DNA of 64,000 nucleotides from Geosiphon pyriformis (GCA_016748015.1 JAAOMT010000289.1:197639-261638), one strand, 5' to 3'; shown: positions 10,830-22,172, counted from the stretch's first letter. The notes: generated from the letters alone by a model not told the origin. Made by a program: numbers and translations.

Positions 10830-11400
10830 ATGAGTCTCATAAGTGACTGGATAAGAAAAAAAACACCTATAGACACTACCTGGAGACATGCAGTCAAACA
10901 ATTGGATGAATGTCCACACAATAACAACAAAATCTGGCAAATGGCACTTGCCAAAATTGAAGGAGCATCACCAGAAGAAATAAAAACAATTAAAAATAAT
11001 CCATCTGAATTCATAAAACTTAACTGGGACCCAGAACCAATCATAAATCTACTAGATCCAGAACAATTCTATGAACACTATCAGGAATTAGCACCCACTA
11101 GAGAGAAACAAGAGCAACAGTTGAAAAAAATCAACACTCAATTATATGACTATTGTTTAATTTTCTGTGACTTTCAATATTGTAATGAGTGTGACCTCAT
11201 TTACAATCCACCACCATGCATGATTTATATAATCCCAGAAGAAGATAAACTAATAAGCAGCTGTGTATCAGAATCGAAATCAATTTTTAATCTTGATTCA
11301 AACTCTGACAACAATGATAATGAGAATAATAGTTCTAGCTCCATTCAAAATAGCAACAAAAAAATCAATGATTCAGACTTTGATCAAACCCCGAAATATA
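10830..11400 (+). pseudogene. E1 helical module with second Cys cluster and acidic linker
   Basis: Open from MSLISDWIRKKTP through a probably helical region (TWRHAVKQLDECPHNNNKIW, then KIEGASPEEIKTIKNNPSE and LLDPEQFYEHYQELAP) to a Cys cluster CLIFCDFQYCNECDLIYNPP, then an Asp/Asn/Ser-rich linker before dUTPase. It is strongly conserved in E2 (about 18540-18860, split by a solo LTR) and E4 (63520-63930). Function unknown; the second Cys cluster could bind zinc. Conservation across copies that have drifted widely at other sites suggests past constraint. Confidence 0.65.
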
Positions 11401-11935
11401 CATTGCACTTCTTGATCTCTCCAAAAAGCAGGAACTTAAATGATATAGTGACAATAATGAGGGTATTATGCCAGAACACATGCATAATACTGATGCAGAG
11501 TTTGATCTGAGATATTTAGAGAAGAATGCTATCATATTGGAACCACATTTTCACATCTGTATTAATCTTAAGATAGCACTGAAAATTTTAGCAACAACAA
11601 TGATTTAGTTAGCATTTAGGAATAGCTTAGTGAAAAAGGGAATCAACATCAGAGGAGGAATAATTAACACAGGATATGTAGAAAATATCATTATTATGCT
11701 ACAAAATAATTCAAAAAAGACATATATTATAGAGCCAAATAAAAAAATAGCACAGGCAATATTTCTATCTCTGGTGAAAATAGCTCAGTTAGTGTTAATG
11801 GGAAGCAGGGAAGAACTAGAAATCACAGCTAGAGGGATACAGAGATTTAGTTCAACAGGTAGAATAAATATACCAGTTAATATGGTGGAAAAAAAAGTTA
11901 TTGACAAAGGAGAAATTATCTCAACCTGTCAATTA
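11401..11935 (+). pseudogene. E1 dUTPase domain
   Basis: All five trimeric dUTPase motifs are identifiable: DAEFDLRY (motif 1, canonical Gly changed to Glu), FRNSLVKKGINIRGG (motif 2), GGIINTGYVENIIIML (motif 3), NKKIAQAIFLSL (motif 4) and ARGIQRFSSTGR (motif 5, near the C-terminus). The reaction would be dUTP to dUMP, keeping uracil out of cDNA. E2 keeps the Gly of motif 1 (DTGFDLRYP) and a good motif 5 (RGIQGFGS). A frameshift near 11450 and stops kill this copy. dUTPase-bearing gypsy elements have been described in other fungi; the position between protease and RT is seen directly here. Confidence 0.85.
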
Positions 11936-11962
11936 ATTTCCATTCTATTATATGACTAGTAT

Positions 11963-12260
11963 ATGTTAGCCATAAAAAAAGAAGTAAAGAATCAAGTTCA
12001 GTTGTTTGAAGCAGAAGCCATCATTTGTGAATCAGAAAAGATTGGACTCACTAATCTTTACATATCAGCCAAAAACCCCAAAAATATCAAAATTCCCATC
12101 CATAACACAACTGAAAATGTTATTAAGATACCAAAAAGAACCACTATTGAATACTTAACTACTGAAGTTGAGGATCAACTACCAAACTACATTCCAGATT
12201 TTCCACAGCTTTGTGGATATGTGGATATCACATCACAAATCATTTATGAATAAAGCAAAT
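11963..12260 (+). pseudogene. E1 linker between dUTPase and RT
   Basis: In frame with the RT: a beta-rich stretch (IGLTNLYISAKNPKNIKIPI, then NVIKIPKRTTIEYLTTEVED) followed by PDFPQLCGYVDITSQIIYE. The pattern of short strands ending in a GT-x-IGYL-like turn resembles the beta-barrel linker that commonly precedes RT in gypsy Pol. The E1 insertion point in E2 falls in the homologous stretch. Confidence 0.6.
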
Positions 12261-13290
12261 GTTATCTGCTCCAACTGAAACAATTGGAACAGATAAATTT
12301 GGGAAATTTAGACCCACTTTAATGGATGCAACTCAAGATATTACTCAACAATTTCAACAACATTTTTGCCAGTAAAAATGAATTTGGCAGAACTAACATA
12401 ATCCAGCACTAGATCAAAACTGGAGATGCAATGCCAATAAAACAAAAAGCATATAAAGTACCATCAGCCAGCCATGAAATCATTCATCAAAAAATTAACC
12501 GAATGCTTGACAATAGGCTAATTCAGCCATTAATGAGTCCATGGTCATCACTAGTAGTACTAGTCCAAAAGAAAAATGGAAAAATCCGTTTTTGTGTAAA
12601 TTATCAAAAACTGAATGGAGTAACTAAAGATGATAGTTATCCAACTCCAAAAATCCAAGAACTATTTAACGTTTTTGGAGGAAATAAATAGTTCTTAACA
12701 TTAGATTTAGATAGTGATTACTGGCAAGTAGCCATGAATCCAGCTGACAAAAAAAAAACAGCATTTACTACAAGAGAGGGAAATTTTGAGTTTGAAGTCA
12801 TGCCATTTGGCTTAATGAATGTTCCAGCAACATTCCAATGGCTCATAAAAATTGTCTATACTAAATTATTATGAAAATCAGTAGTTGTATACTTGGATGA
12901 CACCAATATGTTCTCAAAAACATTTGACGATCATCTGCATCATTTTCAACAAGTATTTGAAAGATTAAGAAGAGCTGGATTGAAACTAAATGCAACCAAA
13001 TATTTCTTTGGAAAAACTGAACTCAAGTTTTTGGGACATATTGTAAGCAAAGATGGAATCAAAACGGATCCAAACAAGATTAAAGTTGTCAAAAACTTTC
13101 CAGTACCAAACAATTTCACAGAACTAAGAGCATTCTTGGAATTTGCAGGGTACTATTGCCACTTTATCAAGAACTTTTCTAAACTGGTCCAGCCACTCCA
13201 TCATTTACAAACTAAGAATGTGAAGTATGAATGAACAGAAGCTCAACAAAAAGCATTTGACACACTAAGAAGAAGACTTATTCAAGCTCT
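12261..13290 (+). pseudogene. E1 reverse transcriptase
   Basis: Classic Ty3/gypsy RT blocks: MPIKQKAYKVPSASHEIIHQ, PWSSLVVLVQKKNGKIRFCV, LDLDSDYWQVAMNP, FEFEVMPFGLMNVPATFQ and the catalytic VVVYLDDTNMFS (YLDD codons at 12890-12901), then FLGHIVSKDGIKTDP and the thumb. Nearly all in one frame, with stops at Gln/Trp positions, for example TGA near 12874 and 13234. The catalytic Asp pair is intact. RNA- and DNA-templated cDNA synthesis is the family role. Minus-strand E2 and E5 carry the same protein; E5 has YLNN. Confidence 0.92.
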
Positions 13291-13620
13291 GGTGTTGATG
13301 TATCTAGATCACAGTAAACCATTTATTATTACTACTAATGCATTGAGTCAAGCATTAAAAGCAGTACTATCACAAAAAAGACCAGATGAAAGAGAACATC
13401 CAGTAGCATATGTCAGCCAAAGCTTGAGTCCAGCTGAAAAAAACTATGGAACACCAGCATTAGAACACTTAGCAATTTATTGGGCAGTCATAAAATGAAA
13501 AAAATACTTGAGCCAAAAGTTTGAAATATATACGAATCACAAAGAATTGACTTCAATCCAGAAAAATTTGAAAACAATTGCCATGCCAGATAGAAAATAG
13601 AACTTTTACCATTTAATTAT
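13291..13620 (+). pseudogene. E1 RNase H
   Basis: Frame continues from RT: PFIITTNALSQALKAVLSQ, HPVAYVSQSLSPAEKNYGTP, EHLAIYWAVIK, then a Trp-to-stop (TGA) and YLSQKFEIYTNHKELTSI. The residue aligned with the first catalytic Asp is Asn (codon 13337-13339). The same Asn occurs in E0, E2 and E5, while E3 has Asp (HTDVSG). Either the family lost this Asp before these copies dispersed or parallel G-to-A change hit all four. Confidence 0.8.
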
Positions 13621-13928
13621 ACAGTACATTATAAAAAGAGAAAAGACAATGAAAATATTGATGGATTGTTACAAATGAGACAAATCTAAAACATTTCAAC
13701 CCAAAAATATAACAAAAGATAAATATCCAAAAATACCAACAACTACAACATTATATAAATACCCAATTGTTCAAGGAAAAATTATCTCAAAAGAAACAAA
13801 AAAACATAAAACAACAATCAAAATATTTTATCAACCATCAAAATATACTTTACTAAAAGAACAGAAGAAATTCAAAGCAACTAACCAGAGTAATCACAGA
13901 ACCAGAGAAAGAAACAATATTATTCAAC

Positions 13929-15120
13929 ATGCACTCAGATCCAACAGCAAAACACTTTCACAAAGAAGCAACCATGGAAAGAACCAGAAAAAGATATTAT
14001 TGGCCATCAATATATCCAGACATCATTCAATATGTTTAAAATTGTGATGCTTGTTAGAGAAGAAGTGGAACAAAACCCAGTAAACCATTAAGACCAATCA
14101 AAATAGGACAACTATTTGATTGCATTGGAATTGACTTAGTCGGACCATTAACAATCACCAGTAGAAGCAACAAATATATTACAGTAGCCATGGACTATCT
14201 CACTAAATGGCCAGAAGCAAAAGCCATTCAAAGAACAGATGCAGAATTTGTTGCCGAATTCATTTATCAAGATTTGATTTGTCAACATAAATGTTCAAAA
14301 AAACTACTATCAGATCAAAGAACCTACTTTGTGAACAGAACATTAACAGAATTAAGTCAAAAATTTGAAATTAAAAGACCATTATCATTACCATATCATC
14401 CACAAATGAATGGCTTAGTTGAAAGATTTAATAGAATACTGTGTAAAGCAATAGCCAAAATTAGCCAAAAAACCAGGATAAATGGAATTTGTTTATACCA
14501 TCAGTATTATTTGCTTATTAGACAATAAAGCAAGATACCACACAAGCAACACTATTTGAATTAGTATACAGTAGAACAGCAACATTACCAGTTGAGATAA
14601 AAGTCAAAACATATCCAACAAAACCAATAACAGAAAATAATTTCTAAGAAACATTGTTAAGAAGAACATATGACTTAATGGAAACACTAGAAAACAGATG
14701 ATAAAAAGCAGTTGATAACATTCAAAAGTTACAAGAAAAGCAAAAAGAATAACATGATAATCAACTACCAGATAAACCAGTTGAATTTAAGATTGGAGAC
14801 AAAGTACTATTACATTATACCAAAGCAGAAAAACAATGAAGTAGAAAATTTGACCCCAAATGGAACAGACCATTTCACATAGAAGAAATTCTAGGAAATA
14901 GAGCTTATAAATTAAGATGAGACAACAAAATCTTAGCCAAAGCAACACATAATGATCGACTGAAATCATATCATGAGATAGCATCATCATTTACCAATAA
15001 TATTTCACAACTGGGAGTACAAAGAATACTAGTTTAACCAGATAAGATTTCATGAGATTTAGAACCAATCATAGTTATTAAATCAAACATGTCAAATTGA
15101 ACAACCAAAAAGTATATAAA
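13929..15120 (+). pseudogene. E1 integrase
   Basis: HHCC head: MHSDPTAKHFHKEATMERT with two His, then NCDAC with a TAG at the next Gln. Core: IGIDLVGPLTITS, LLSDQRTYFVNRTL and NGLVERFNRILCKAIA, so the DDE residues are present. The C-terminal GPY/F-like part (KVLLHYTKAEKQ...PFHIEEILGN) follows to about 14930, with TGA at Trp positions. The frame differs from RT, implying a frameshift between 13620 and 13929. Strand transfer of cDNA into target DNA is the family role. The 4-bp duplications seen around several elements here match the stagger such an enzyme would make. Confidence 0.9.
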
Positions 15121-15154
15121 AACACAGTACACATGACAAAAGCAGCCAAAAAAA

Positions 15155-15770
15155 ATGGAAATACCAGATCATATTCACACTATAGCTCAACAATTGTTCC
15201 AGGCCTTAAGTCAACAACAGTTAGACATGGAAATTGTTATTAACAACCAAATAATTTGCTATCAAGACAAAAAATACACCATATTAGCGGCTGTCAAAGA
15301 ATGATAAAAACTGGACAGATAACTTAATAAAAAAAGTGAAAAACACTTTTGGGAAAATACCTATTTTGGCAGCAACAGAAGAGCTTACAAAAGAAAATTG
15401 AAAGCAATGGACAGAACAACTTTTAATATCATATTGCTACTACCAGTTAGGTCAAAAGTTGAATATTTAAGAGTTGTATATCGACAAATCCAAGAGAATA
15501 TTCAACCAAGACATAATACAACAAATTGAAGAATTTATTGGAAAGAAGACAAATTCAACACTACATGTTAAAACCATGTACTGACTACACAACATATTTC
15601 GGAACTATTCAGAAATACTGTTATACTTTGACATGAAAACCATAACTATTAACCAATGGGGAAAAATGAACAATACACAAGTAAAAGACATAAAAAACAG
15701 AGTCGAACAAACAATACTTGAAAAAAAAGTATTAGAATTAATTCAAAATGAAGATTTTGATGGAACTTAA
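15155..15770 (+). pseudogene. E1 post-integrase C-terminal domain
   Basis: Starts MEIPDHIHTIAQQLFQALS, then MEIVINNQIICYQDKKYTI. After a frameshift near 15297 it continues KNWTDNLIKKVKNTFGK, TEELTKENW, ISYCYYQLGQKLNI, DIIQQIEEFIGKK, ITINQWGKMNN and TILEKKVLELIQNEDFDGT, ending four bases before the polypurine tract. E2 shares the blocks in the same order, and E4, E5 and E0 keep recognisable C-terminal ends (FDGT, FDRA, FTGT). No membrane or signal segment is visible, so envelope is unlikely. Function unknown. Confidence 0.7.
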
Positions 15771-15773
15771 TAT

Positions 15774-15790
15774 TAAAAAAGAGGAAATAA
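15774..15790 (+). other. E1 polypurine tract
   Basis: AAAAAAGAGGAAATAA directly precedes the 3' LTR. Equivalent tracts occur in E0 (24507-24522) and, inverted, E2 (1896-1912). Confidence 0.75.
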
Positions 15791-16658
15791 TATTACTTAT
15801 AAAAAGAAAACAGATATAGAAAAATAGTAGACCAATAAGAAAGTAGTAGTTAGCATGTGAACACATTACTCAGCAATATAGAACAAGGTCAGAAATCATG
15901 GCACATCACTCAGCAATGTAGAGCAATGTCAAAAAAATATGACACATTGCTCAGCAACATGAGCATTGCTTGAAAAATTATAACACATCACTCGAGAATG
16001 TGAGCAATCTCATAGAACCCAAATTATGTATATATAGTGATAGCATTAGAAGTAGAAAAAAGAGATCTCTCAGTTTAGATTTTATCTAAGCAACCTTCCA
16101 ATTCACAAATATCAATAAATAATTATTCTTTATTTTAAATTCACTCTCCACTATCAACACTTTATGTTGATAGTAATTGATACTTAACCATACTGGAACA
16201 ATAGCTTTTGATTACAGCTATTGACGGAATACTAACTTGCAATTACTTTTGTTTATTTTCTTTTATTTTCTTCTATTTCTTTGTTTTACTAATTAATTGA
16301 AAATTAAGCACTAAGTTATTAATATCAAAAATAGCCTGATAAAAGACCCCAAAGAAAAGATATAGGATTTATATATATTAATGGATAGCTTACCAAAAAG
16401 GCATCTCTGCCAGATTACTGGCCACCACGCTGAGAAAAAAATTCAATGGAATTGTGATTCTAAGAGGCTACTGGAAAAACAACAATTGAATCTCTGTCCA
16501 TTATACAAAGAACTCAACAACAAAACCTTCAGATAAATCACACTGTCAAATAATAACAAACATACTAACATTACCAATACCATCTACCAGATTAGTCACT
16601 GAACACCAAGTTATGGATTTGTTATTTGATTTGAAACTCCAAATAATCACCTGTAACA
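15791..16658 (+). repeat. E1 3' LTR (type A)
   Basis: 868 bp, TATTACTTATAAAAAG to CACCTGTAACA. It aligns with 5544-6420 throughout. U3 repeats lie at about 15855-16010 and a TATA-like element near 16028. Followed by GTGG (16659-16662), the right copy of the target duplication. Confidence 0.92.
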
Positions 16659-17680
16659 GTGGTTAAGTAACCAATAGTAGTTCCTTCCAGTATTTTAATG
16701 ATATTTTCTGTGTTGTTATAAATGGAAATTTTGATGTGTTTGTGGTTCCTGGCTGGTATGTGTAGATTGACTAATCCAATATTTTCTGATTTACAAAGTG
16801 TTGCTTCTGTCTCAAAAATCTAAACCTGATTCTTTACTTTTCTCTCTATGGTTACTATGTATTAGTCATATGGTAGAATAGAAATTAATTGATGGGTGGA
16901 GATAATTTCTCCCTTGTTAATAATCTCTTCTTCTGCCATATTGACTGGTACATTTATTCTATCTATTGATCCAAATCCCTGTATCCCTCTAACTGTAATT
17001 CCTAATTTTTTTCTGTTTCCTACTAACATTAACTGAACTATTTTCATCAAAGGTAAGAATATTGCCTGTGCTATCTTTTTGTTTGGCTCTATAATATAGG
17101 TCTTTTCAGAGTTATTTTGTAGCATTGCAATAATGTTTTCTACATATTCTGTATCAATTATTCCTCCTTTGATGTTGATTTCTTTTTTTGCTAAACTATT
17201 CCTAGATGCTAGTTAAACCATTGTTGTTGCTGGAATTTTTAGTGCTATTTTAAGATTAATACAGGTGTGTGAATGTGGTTCCAATTTGATGGCATTTTTT
17301 TCTGGATATCTTAGATCAAACCCTGTATCGATATCATGCACATATTTTGGCATAATGCTTTCATCATTGTTGCTAAACCATTTTAATTCCTGCTCCTTAG
17401 AGAGATCAGGAAGTGTGATGTATTGTTTGGGATTTAAATTGGAGTTTGAATTATTGTAATTTTTGTTGCCATTTTGAATAGAGCTGGAATCATTATTTTT
17501 GTTGTCATCATTGTCAGAGTTTGAATTAGACTTGAACAGTGATTCTGATTCCAATTCACAGCTGCTAATTGGTTTTTTTTCCTCTGGGATCATGTAGATC
17601 ATGTATGGTGGTAGATTGTAAATAAGGTTACACTTATTACAATATTGGAAGTTACATAGGATCAAACAATGATCACATAG
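16659..17680 (-). pseudogene. E2 dUTPase and linker
   Basis: Minus-strand continuation of E2 beyond E1. From 17665 down: CNFQYCNKCNLIYNLPP (Cys cluster), an Asn/Ser-rich linker, YVHDIDTGFDLRYPEKNAI (dUTPase motif 1, intact DTGFDL), then LASRNSLAKKEINIKGG (motif 2), IIDTEYVENIIAMLQ (motif 3), EPNKKIAQAIFLPL (motif 4) and RGIQGFGSID (motif 5). The linker ends at the E1 insertion with TTIGYLT. This is the best preserved dUTPase of the window; one Gln-to-stop at about 17213 separates two open stretches. Role would be dUTP hydrolysis during cDNA synthesis. Confidence 0.85.
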
Positions 17681-17684
17681 TCGC

Positions 17685-18532
17685 TGTTACAAGTGATTAT
17701 TTGGGGTCTCAAAGCAAATAACAAATCTGTAACTTGGTGCTCAATTGATATAAAGATGTTGATTACTGAAGGTGGTTTGTATCTGAAGGTTTTAGTTAAG
17801 TTCTTTGTATAATGGACAGAGATTTAATAGTTGTTTTCAATAGCCTTTTAGAATTGCAATTCCATCAATTTTTTTCTCAGCTTGGTGGCTGGCAATCCTC
17901 TGGTAAATAATTTGTAATTTTTGTATGTGCTTTACCCACTTACAGGAGTCTTTTACCAGGCAATCTTTGATGTCAATAATTCAGCACTTAATCCTTAATC
18001 AATTTAGTAAACAACAAAAAAAATAACAATAGAAAATAAAAAAAACAAAGAAAATAAAGAAATAAGCCAAGATGATTTTTGCAAGTTAGTATCTCGTCAA
18101 TAGCCATGATTAAAAGCTATTGTTCTAGTGTGGTTAAGTATGAATTACTATCAACACTTCATGTTAATAGTAAAAAGTGAATTGAGATAATGAATAATTA
18201 TTTATTGATATTTGTAATGTGAAAGATTGCTTAGATTAAATCTAAACTGAGAGATCTGTTTTTTCTACTTCTAATATTACTACTATATATATAATTAAGA
18301 TTCCTCAATTCCTCAATTCTTCACACCAGAAATTCTGGAATTCCTGAAATCCTACAATTCCTTTGAGAGGAATTCTGGAATTCTGGAATCCTGCGATTTT
18401 TTGTATGAGAATCCTGGAATTCTGAAATCTTGCAATTCCTCTGATAGAAATTCTGGAATTCCACATTTACTACAGTTACTTCTGATTGGCTAATTTATAC
18501 TAATATATACTTTCTATATTCTATGAGTAACA
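17685..18532 (-). mobile_element. Solo LTR, type B (inside E2)
   Basis: Plus-strand view TGTTACAAGTGATTATTTGG to ATGAGTAACA, the same layout as the E2 LTRs. It carries the longest GGAATTCC-type array of the window (18295-18455). It splits the helical module from the second Cys cluster of E2. The flanks are TCGC and TTGG, which do not match as a target duplication, so it may be a product of recombination between two different insertions. Confidence 0.82.
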
Positions 18533-19110
18533 TTGGATGTTGATTTCTTTCAAGCATTATTCTTGTTCTTTTTAAGTAGATGCTAATTCTTAGTAGTGTT
18601 TGTGGAATTGTTCTGGATCTAAGAAATTTATGACTGGTTCTGAGTCCCAGTCAAGTTCTATGGGTTCTGGTGAGCTGTTTTTGATCATCCTGATTTTTTC
18701 TGGTAATGCTCCTTCAATTTTGGTGAGTGCCATTTGCCAAATTTTATTGTCATTGTGTGGGCATCCATTTAAATATTTTACAGCTTTTCTCCAAATGGCT
18801 TCTATTGGTGTTTTTTTTCTAACCCAGTCACTTATTAAGATTATGTATTAACACAATTTGTTGCATGTTCTTTCTTGCCCAAGAATGTTATTCCATATTC
18901 CTTCATCTAGAAAAGTTTTTTCACAAGCCAAGCATGATTTATTATACCATTTTTCTACTCATTTTGGTCTTCCAAAGTGTTCAATAATGCATGGACAGCA
19001 ATAAAACTTAGTTGCTATTTGGTATTCTTTATTGTTACTATAGTATGTATCTATTGACAATAATTTCTTGCTGCAATCAACACATATAAGCTTTAGTCAG
19101 TAATAGATAG
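18533..19110 (-). pseudogene. E2 helical and Cys-rich modules
   Basis: On the minus strand, from 19110 down: LICVDCSKKLLSID, FYCCPCIIEHFGRPKW, CLACEKTFLDEGIWNNILGQ, then the SDWVRKKTPIEA...CPHNDNKIWQMALTKIEGA block and LDPEQFHKHY. This matches E1 10570-11090 and E4 63260-63780. Gln/Trp stops are few. Function unknown. The plus-strand frames in this interval are shadows. Confidence 0.65.
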
Positions 19111-19537
19111 ATTGTTGTAGAGTAGTATAGGTGTAGGAGTTATAAGTAGTAGTGTTAATGGATGTTGTTTCTTTTTTTTTCTCTTTTCTTTTTCCCTTAT
19201 TGTTTTTTTTTCACTTCAAAGTTGATGATTTGTTTGGTTTATTGTCAGTTCCTCAAGCTTGGTTGGTATTCCAGATAAGTTTTTCCTTTTTTTTTTCTTT
19301 TTCATTGTCATCTCAGGAGAGTATTGACAGTAATTTATTGTGGTCATTTTCAGCCCATAATACTTGATAGACTTTTCAAGTAGGTTTCTTCTCTTTTTTT
19401 TCAAACTCAATAAGTGGTGCTGATGTATTGATGGTCTTGAAATGGTCACACATGGCTGGAACACGTGTGTGTTAACTGTTCTGGCAAACTTGAAGCTCCT
19501 GTGTGTTCCAATCAAGTGTTGTATTGGTTTTGAACAA

Positions 19538-19960
19538 TCAATCATTATTAACAAGTGCTTGATATTGAGTGGCTTCCATGATTAATATCTTGATTGGTAT
19601 GATAATGTCATTGACTTTGATGAGTAGATTATCTATTTTACCAATTGAAGTCTTGGTGGCTCCATTAGCTGTAATTATTTTTGCACTGGCAGCTCGATCA
19701 ACTTGGTGACCTAATTGGTTCATAAGCTGTCTTGTAATGATGCTGTCAGCTGATCCACTATCTAGAATCAGTTTGATGGAATGGCCATTAATTTTGGCAT
19801 CAGTGTACATTACAGTAATGAATTTTTTCTTAAGAATGGCTCCACTGAACCAAAGAACTTCTGATAGTTCTTTGATTTCAAAAAAAAATATAGCTGCAAA
19901 TAACTCATCTTCCATGATAGTGGCTGGTAGAATATTGCTGATCAGTGTTGATTGTCAGTT
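19538..19960 (-). pseudogene. E2 retropepsin-type protease
   Basis: Open on the minus strand for about 125 codons: YTDAKINGHSIKLILDSGSA (catalytic DSG intact), DSIITRQLMNQLGHQ, AKIITANGATK (flap-like) and IIIPIKILIMEATQYQALVN. Best preserved protease in the window. Downstream (to 19110) lies the charged linker rich in Lys/Glu. Upstream is the YQ-rich linker. Polyprotein processing is the family role. Confidence 0.85.
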
Positions 19961-22150
19961 GGTTTCTGGGTTATTAGGTTGGGTGTCTTCTGAGATAACC
20001 AAAAAACTTAAATAGTGTTGGGAATTTGGGTTTTGTGCATACTCAGTTTCCAAATTCTGAGACTGTGATTCTAATTGTTGCATGGAGGAGCTGGAGATTG
20101 GTTGGTAAACAACCATTGCTGATCTCCAATTTTGAGTGACTCTCAATCTAAAGTTTCTTGATGTCATCTAAGTTGGGTTTAATAGCAGTATTTGAACTGC
20201 AGATGTCTGATAAATTATTTGTGACTGCAGTAATTGATATATTACTTGTGACTGTGGTTGATAAACTGGAGATTAATATGCAGGTGGTTAATATATTGGC
20301 TGCTGTATTATTGGCAGGTAAGTTGATATTGGTCTTGATTTGAATAATAATTCGAAGTTTGAATTCTGCAATCAGAGTTTCAGTATTGATTTTCCGATCA
20401 TGGGTTATTATAAGAATGGCAGTTAGCTTGAATATGGCCTTGTTTATCACAGTTGTGACAGACTTGCATCTCTGGCTGCCATAGTTGATTGGACAATGAT
20501 AATGAACATGACTGATTTTGGAAACAATTCACATTTTCTGAATTATTGCATCATTGTAGTGATTAATAAATTGCACAATTGTTAGTTAAGTATTCCTCAA
20601 TTTTCTGATTGATTGAATTGCTGAAGTGCTTCAGTTTGGAATCTAGGTCAGATGATCCATTCATTACTAAATTTACAGCTTGAATGTAATTGGCCTCTAA
20701 TTCAGCTAACTTGAAATCTCTGGTATGTATGACTGCATCTTGCAGGGTGGCTGAATGCATTAGTCATATGTGTTGTAGAATGCTGCTGCATAATTTATGA
20801 ATGAACTGATTTAGGATCTGCACTACTGTAAAATAATTAGGATCAATGGCTTGGATCTGACACAGATTTCTATGGAAGTGTTTTAGGTAAGTAGTGACTG
20901 TTTCTGTGTTTCCTTATTTTATGGTAGTGAAGGTACTTGCCAAGCAGTTGATGCTGTTATTATCACTGAAGTATCTTAGGAATTTTAATTTAAATGCATC
21001 AAAGTTTTGGGGTTTCTGGGCTAAGCTATAATACCATGAGTTGGCAATATCTTTAAGAAAATATGGAATGACTTGCATTGTTTTGGCATTATCCCAGTTA
21101 TTGGCAGTAATGGCTTTGGCAACATCATTAATCCATGCTTAGGCATTGTCCTCTTTACCAGAAAATTTTTCCAGCTTTGTGATTGGTGCATATGCCATTT
21201 GTTGTTGTTATTATTGTGGCTGTTGAAGCAGCTACTGGAGTTGTTGAAGTGGTTGAAGCAGTTGTTAAATAGGTTGTTAAAGTGGTTGCTGTTAAATCAG
21301 TTCAATAATCAGTTCAATTAGTGGCTGATTGATAACAATTACTGAAGATAAGTTTTGCTAATTAATTGTTTTAGGTTTTGAATTGTTCTGGATTTGAATG
21401 TTCAGAGTTTTAGCTTCCAGATTTTCTAGAATCAGGTTTTGGTAAGTAAATTCTTAATCTTCACTTTCTTTTTTTAATTTAGTTACTTTTTACAGACTCG
21501 TGGTTCTGAAATTTGGTTGAGGTAATGGTTGACCAAAATCTTGATGGTGTTGGTAATCATGATTTAAATCCTTCAAAATATTTGCCATATGGTCCTAATA
21601 ATTCTGCTCTTTTTTGTTTACTTTGAAATGGAAATCATCCAAAGGTTAATGTTGTGTTTGATGTAGATGCATCTGCTGAAGATATATTGATGGCACTTTC
21701 TAATGTATAATGGTATGATAGATTGGTTGGTGATTCAACTCTGGTTTTCTTCCAAGTGGGTGGTTGTATCTTTTTGGGTGTTACTATTGGTATTTGCAAT
21801 CTTCTTTTGTTTTTGTCTGCATAGATAATAGAGAATTGTTGTTGGGTGTATCTTTCAATAGTTTGATTGATTTCTCTAATGATTGGTGTAAAACTGTAGT
21901 TTCTTGATAAGCTGGTATATTGAAACAATTCTGTATAGAAATTTTCTTTTGTGGATTTAATGTTAACTGTTCCTCCTAAGCAGTCTGTAATTTTATTGTT
22001 GATGTAAAAGTTGAAGACTAATTCTGCTGGGAAATGGTTGTTGTTTAATTCTAATAGCTGGCTGTACTATTGAAACAAGAATTTGGCGAATTCTAAATGG
22101 TTTGCTCTTATGATTTCTGATTCTGCCACTTTTGGATAATTGTTGTTGGT
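19961..22150 (-). pseudogene. E2 Gag and Tyr/Gln-rich linker
   Basis: Minus-strand Gag. Near 21635-21928: YSFTPIIREINQTIERYTQQ and KKIQPPTWKKTRVES. A poly-Gln/Leu stretch at 21190-21310 is the CAG/CAA repeat region. The capsid part continues to about 20563 (FKLAELEANYIQAVNLVMNG). A zinc knuckle CHNCDKQGHIQANC lies near 20416-20470, followed by a VYQPQSQVIYQ linker and a block ending AQNPNSQHYLSF. Homologous to E1 6486-9734 and E4 60155-62500. Several stops and frameshifts. Confidence 0.8.
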
Positions 22151-22172
22151 GTTGGTTCTCTGTAAGATTATA

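Larger units (their letters stand above)
5544..16658 (+). mobile_element. E1: full-length Ty3/gypsy-type retrotransposon with dUTPase
   Basis: An 11.1-kb plus-strand element with LTRs 5544-6420 and 15791-16658, a primer binding site at 6423 and a polypurine tract before 15791. It is flanked by GTGG at 5540-5543 and at 16659-16662. Removing the element plus one GTGG restores the E2 coding sequence, which aligns without gap to the homologous stretch of E1 itself. Internal order: Gag, linker, retropepsin, Cys-rich module, helical module, dUTPase, RT, RNase H, integrase, post-integrase domain, then the 3' LTR. A solo LTR of family C (8348-9329) interrupts the end of gag. Many stops and at least five frameshifts make it defective. 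Confidence 0.93.

Noticed and set aside
15155-15770. Envelope-like gene after integrase in E1
   Set aside because: No signal peptide or transmembrane segment, and in E2 the homologous region continues the integrase frame.
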